Of a DNA stretch of 15,954 nt, positions 14,124-15,954 are shown one piece after another; within the stretch, counting starts at the first letter, position 1; every line of letters starts with the position of its first letter. The notes under the pieces were generated by a model. The model had not been told where the DNA came from and did no database searches. It saw only the letters and a program-made list of their open reading frames with translations. The DNA is from an uncultured Flavobacteriaceae bacterium (lineage in GTDB: Bacteria > Bacteroidota > Bacteroidia > Flavobacteriales > Flavobacteriaceae): contig CALITN010000073.1 of assembly GCA_938041595.1 (NCBI GenBank), forward strand, positions 1-15,954. Reading direction: 5' to 3'. The position numbers and the translations under genes are program-made.

Positions 14124-15954
14124 ATGGCATTCAAGGAATACAATCATTTTGATTTACCCAAAGTAGCGGAAGAAATTATTTCTTATTGGGAAGCGGAAGC
14201 TATTTTCGAAAAAAGCATCAGCTCTCGGGAAGGAAACCCTCCTTTTGTTTTTTAAGAAGGACCCCCTTCGGCTAATGGAATGCCGGGGATTCACCATGTT
14301 ATGGCTCGAGCGATCAAAGATATTTTTTGCCGTTATAAGACCCAGAAAGGCTACCAAGTCAAGCGAAAAGCTGGATGGGACACCCATGGGCTCCCTGTAG
14401 AATTAGGTGTGGAAAAGGAACTGGGGATTACCAAAGATGAAATCGGAAAGACTCTAAGCATTGAAGCCTATAACGAAGCTTGTAAAAAAGCCGTGATGCG
14501 CTATACTGATGTTTGGAATCAACTCACCGTTCAAATGGGCTATTGGGTTGATATGGAAGATCCCTATATCACCTACAAATCCAAATATATTGAAAGCGTT
14601 TGGTGGCTACTAAAACAAATTCATGAGAAAGGCTTGCTATACAAAGGCTACACCATTCAGCCCTATTCCCCCAAAGCAGGAACGGGATTAAGCTCACATG
14701 AACTCAATCAACCCGGCACCTACCAAGACGTTACTGACACTACGGTAACCGCCATGTTTGAGACTCAAACCGACAGTCTTCCGAAAGCCTTACAAGGATC
14801 CCGCTCCTTATATATTTTGGCTTGGACTACCACTCCTTGGACCTTACCTTCCAACACAGCACTGACGGTGGGGCCTAAAATTGACTATGTCGTGGTGCAA
14901 ACCTTCAATCAGTACACTCATGTCCCAATCCGTGTTCTCCTTGCAAAAGCATTAGTAAGCAAACAGCTAGGGAAAAAATTTGTCGAAGTTGCCACAGCTG
15001 AAGCACTACAAGGCTATGAAAAGGGACAAAAACAGCTTCCCTACTGGATCGAATCTGAAATAAAAGGGAATGATTTGGTTGGTATTCGCTACCAACAGCT
15101 CTGGGACGAAGCACCGCTTCCCACGGAAAACCCCCAAGATGCTTTTCGCGTCATTGCCGGTGATTTTGTCACCACCGAAGATGGAACAGGAATTGTTCAT
15201 ACTGCTCCCACCTTTGGAGCTGATGATGCCAAAGTAGCTCTAGAAGCAAAGCCTCCTGTACCCCCATTGCGCGTTGAAGACGATAACGGCAATCTGGTTC
15301 CCTTGGTTGATTTTCAAGGAAAATTTAGGAAAGAACTCGGCCCCTTGGGTGGGAAATACGTCAAAAACGAATACTACCCCGAAACAGATATCCCAGAGAA
15401 ATCAGTCGATGTCGAAATCGCTATCCGACTCAAAGAACGCAACCGAGCTTTTAAGGTAGAAAAGTATGTTCACTCCTATCCCAACTGTTGGCGAACCGAT
15501 AAACCTATTTTATACTATCCGTTAGACTCCTGGTTTGTAAAGATGACCAATGTTCGAGAACGCATGGTATCCCTTAATAAAGAAATCAACTGGAAACCCA
15601 AATCCACTGGAGAAGGGCGTTTCGGCAACTGGCTGCAAAATGCCAATGATTGGAACCTTTCCCGATCTCGATTCTGGGGAATTCCACTCCCTATTTGGCG
15701 TTCGGAAGATGGAAAGCAAGTTAAAGTAATCGGCTCTATGGAGGAATTTATCTCCGAAATTGAAAAAGCACAAGCTGCTGGAGTTCAAAAAAACAATCCC
15801 TTTACAGGTTTTGAAGTGGGAAACTATGCCGAAGCCAACTATGAAAAGATTGACCTACACAAAAACACGGTGGATTCCGTCGTCTTGATTGCAGATGATG
15901 GGCGTACGCCCCTCATCAGAGAAAGTGACCTTATTGATGTTTGGTTTGACTCCG
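14124..15954 (+). CDS. ileS: Isoleucyl-tRNA synthetase, 5' part, with an in-frame TAA at codon 44
   Basis: This gene encodes the class Ia enzyme that charges tRNA-Ile. About 610 codons are present; Bacteroidota IleS is about 1,100 residues or more, so the 3' half, including KMSKS, lies outside the window. The frame opens MAFKEYNHFDLPKVAEEI. After FVF (41-43) comes TAA at 14253-14255, where family members have an aromatic residue, usually Tyr, before EGPPSANG. The same frame then continues with the HIGH-equivalent GIHH (55-58), KAGWDTHGLPVELGVEKELG and QPYSPKAGTGLSSHELNQPG. The CP1 editing-domain segments follow (AWTTTPWTLPSNTAL, DGTGIVHTAPTFGADD), then WFVKMTN, DWNLSRSRFWGIPLPIW and DVWFDS. 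No other stop or frameshift occurs. A single base change from TAT or TAC explains the stop. Restarting at ATG 14280 would lose EGPPSANG, part of the adenylate-binding site. A candidate -7 box and a hairpin precede the gene. Confidence 0.9.

Noticed and set aside
14253..14255. Reassignment of TAA to an amino acid (altered genetic code)
   Set aside because: Several neighbouring genes (ypdA, gdhA, the TonB receptor) end at TAA exactly where their families end, so TAA is a normal stop here.
14240..14280. A frameshift in ileS around the T-run
   Set aside because: The frame before and after the TAA is the same and both sides match IleS, so an indel is not needed; a single substitution fits.

Overview
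The window looks like chromosome from a member of the Bacteroidota, most probably a flavobacterium-type organism. The evidence is the gene content (a DUF4270 lipoprotein, a short GT5-only 'glycogen synthase', a CNA-B-type N-terminal domain on a TonB-dependent receptor, a YpdA-type bacillithiol disulfide reductase, an IleS with the PSANG...GIHH signature), A-rich leaders without clear Shine-Dalgarno sequences, and TAnnTTTG-like -7 promoter boxes. Almost everything is housekeeping. No tRNA or rRNA gene, CRISPR array, transposase or phage gene was seen.

Layout. (1) 57-1022 (+) encodes a YpdA-like FAD/NADPH reductase and ends tail to tail, 2 bp away, with a leftward operon. (2) 4157-1025 (-) is that operon: GT5-domain protein, DUF4270 lipoprotein carrying a Ca-binding-repeat insert, then a DinB-fold protein, with spacers of only 4 and 9 bp. 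(3) 4250-7786 (+) is a divergent operon: panC, panD, a multi-spanning flippase-like membrane protein, and radA. It combines two steps of pantothenate/CoA synthesis with a DNA-recombination gene. (4) 7818-12360 (+) holds an NADP-type glutamate dehydrogenase, recO, and a TonB-dependent outer-membrane receptor whose start overlaps the end of recO. (5) 12361-14123 (+) is looser and looks accessory: a fatty acid hydroxylase/sterol desaturase-type membrane enzyme, a degraded or unrecognised reading frame, a small divergent 4Fe-4S protein coupled to it by an ATGA overlap, and short inverted and direct repeats. (6) 14124-15954 (+) is the 5' half of ileS, running off the window.

The observation most worth following up is a TAA stop at codon 44 of ileS (14253-14255). 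It sits where class Ia IleS proteins normally have an aromatic residue just before EGPPSANG. The same frame is intact on both sides, so this is a point change and not a frameshift. It is either a sequencing or assembly error, a real lesion in a gene that is normally essential, or something stranger. Other notable points are the catalytically suspicious GT5 protein paired with DUF4270, the calcium-repeat insert in DUF4270, likely leaderless or near-leaderless promoters for panD and ypdA, several TTG starts, and the unexplained reading frame before the 4Fe-4S gene.

I see no clear novel multi-gene system here. Functional assignments rest on reading motifs by eye, not on database searches.
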